Source: an uncultured Collinsella sp. (lineage in GTDB: Bacteria > Actinomycetota > Coriobacteriia > Coriobacteriales > Coriobacteriaceae). Taken from it: a DNA stretch of 5,488 bases. Both the position numbers and the translations under genes were made by a program. Position 1 is the first letter of the stretch. Every line of letters begins with the position of its first letter. The stretch lies in assembly GCA_905209765.1 (NCBI GenBank), contig CAJLUE010000093.1, positions 1-5,488 on the forward strand, given 5' to 3'. The notes beneath the pieces are model-generated. The model was given only the letters and a program-made list of their open reading frames with translations, did not search any database and was not told the DNA's origin. Of the stretch, positions 4,492 through 5,488 are shown in pieces.

Positions 4492-5488
4492 ATGGCGGAA
4501 TTCAAATCGAGCGCAATTGATAGCGATGCCGTTGAGGCAGTACCTACGCAGACGTTCGACGTAGTCGTTATCGGCGGCGGACCCGCTGGCATGGCGGCCG
4601 CGCTTGCCGCGCATAAGGCCGACGCGCGCGTGGCCATTGTGGAGCGCGAACAGCACTTGGGCGGAATACTCCGCCAGTGCATTCACCCCGGCTTTGGACT
4701 ATCGCACTTTAAGCAGGAGCTCACCGGCCCCGAGTATGCGCAGCGCTTTATCGACCAGGTTCGCGCAACCGACATTGCGCTGTTCTTGGACAGCATGGTG
4801 CTTAGAATTGATTCCGGCGAGTCCACGGAAGACGCCGCGGTCCACACCGTCACGCTCATGAGCCCCACCGGCATGTTGCAGCTCACCGGACGGGCGGTCG
4901 TCCTTGCCATGGGCTGCCGTGAGCGCACACGTAGCGAGATCAAGATCCCCGGCAGCCGACCCGCCGGCGTGTTTACGGCCGGCCTGGCGCAGCGATACAT
5001 CAATATCGAGAACCTAAAACCCGGCTCACGCGCCGTCATTTTGGGCTCGGGCGACATCGGGCTAATCATGGCGCGCCGCTGCACGCTCGAGGGGATTTCG
5101 GTCGAGGGCGTGTACGAACTCATGCCGTACGCCAACGGCCTGCTCCGCAACGTTAAGAACTGCCTTAACGACTTTGGCATTCCGCTGCACCTGTCCACAA
5201 CCGTCACGCGTGTGATCGGGCATGACCGCGTGGAGGCCGTCGAGGTGAGTCGAGTCGATGAGCACCTGGCGCCCATACCGGGGACCGAACGCATTGTTCC
5301 GTGCGACACACTGTTGCTTTCGGTGGGTCTGATTCCCGAGAACGAGCTTTCGGTCGGCGCGGGCGTGGAGCTGGACCCACGTACGCGCGGCGCCGTGGTG
5401 GACCAGAGCCTGCAAACGGGCGTGCCGGGCATATTTGCCTGCGGCAACGTGCTGCACGTGCACGACCTGGCCGACAACGTGACGACCG
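4492..5488 (+). CDS. FAD/NAD-dependent oxidoreductase, partner subunit (3' end outside the window)
   Basis: This is a pyridine nucleotide-disulfide-oxidoreductase-fold flavoprotein; the first 332 residues are visible and no stop is reached. An N-terminal extension of about 20 residues precedes the FAD Rossmann motif VVVIGGGPAGMAAA (GxGxxG at 28-33). The family's GGILRQCIHPGFGL segment contains C63, and AMGCRERTR contains C142. A second dinucleotide fold follows at GSGDIGLIMARR (about 185-196), probably for NAD(H). The FAD-binding end motif GIFACGNVLHVHDLADNV is at about 313-330, so most of the protein is present. It starts one base after the upstream stop and has AAGGGGG (4476-4482) 9 nt before its ATG. 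Known relatives sit in operons with a BFD-containing GlpA-like protein and often a small DUF1667 cysteine protein; the first is seen here and the second would lie just past the window. The likely role is electron transfer between substrate flavin and NAD(H). Confidence 0.9.
   Translation, partial: MAEFKSSAIDSDAVEAVPTQTFDVVVIGGGPAGMAAALAAHKADARVAIVEREQHLGGILRQCIHPGFGLSHFKQELTGPEYAQRFIDQVRATDIALFLDSMVLRIDSGESTEDAAVHTVTLMSPTGMLQLTGRAVVLAMGCRERTRSEIKIPGSRPAGVFTAGLAQRYINIENLKPGSRAVILGSGDIGLIMARRCTLEGISVEGVYELMPYANGLLRNVKNCLNDFGIPLHLSTTVTRVIGHDRVEAVEVSRVDEHLAPIPGTERIVPCDTLLLSVGLIPENELSVGAGVELDPRTRGAVVDQSLQTGVPGIFACGNVLHVHDLADNVTT

Noticed and set aside
4683..5477. A 264-codon minus-strand frame opposite the second oxidoreductase
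   Set aside because: It is the complement of a strongly supported flavoprotein, has Ser/Arg/Thr-rich low-information composition and shows no domain motifs.

Overview
The window is moderately high in G+C with actinobacterial-looking coding. Its gene set is a threonyl-tRNA synthetase without the TGS domain, a small membrane zinc-ribbon protein, and an FAD oxidoreductase carrying a BFD-type iron-sulfur domain followed by a second FAD oxidoreductase. This fits a gut Coriobacteriia-type actinobacterium, perhaps Collinsella. That placement is an inference from gene style and codon use and has not been tested by a search.

Layout, left to right. Positions 1-118 hold two rho-independent hairpins that end thrS and probably a convergent neighbour outside the window. 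thrS occupies 119-1882 on the minus strand, with a good promoter at 1953-1980. That promoter is overlapped by a perfect 10-bp inverted repeat with a 25-bp gap. Upstream on the same strand, and separated from thrS by a strong GC hairpin at 1982-2012, lies a 143-residue protein (2108-2539) with two membrane helices and two C-terminal zinc ribbons. A 487-bp divergent intergenic region (2540-3026) follows. On the plus strand come a GlpA/GlpO-like FAD oxidoreductase (3027-4490) and, one base later, an FAD/NAD oxidoreductase cut by the window edge (4492 onward). The last two look like one operon encoding subunits of a multi-subunit flavoprotein dehydrogenase.

The most unusual part is the intergenic array at 2641-2857. 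Six copies of a 15-16 bp element, TCTC(A/G)ATCTGTAACA, alternate strictly in orientation at steps of 40, 41, 40, 40 and 40 bp, making three tandem hairpin units with about 24-nt loops. Arm differences give G-U wobbles if the minus strand is transcribed and A-C mismatches if the plus strand is, so the minus-strand RNA folds better. Several of the intervening sequences share a weaker TGGGAC-G-TTTTCC-like element. This is not a CRISPR array; it most resembles a REPIN/BIME-type clustered palindromic repeat, an array of structured RNA hairpins, or a regularly phased protein-binding array. Between the array and the oxidoreductase start codon are two abutting perfect dyads (2982-2994 and 2995-3009) that look like operators.
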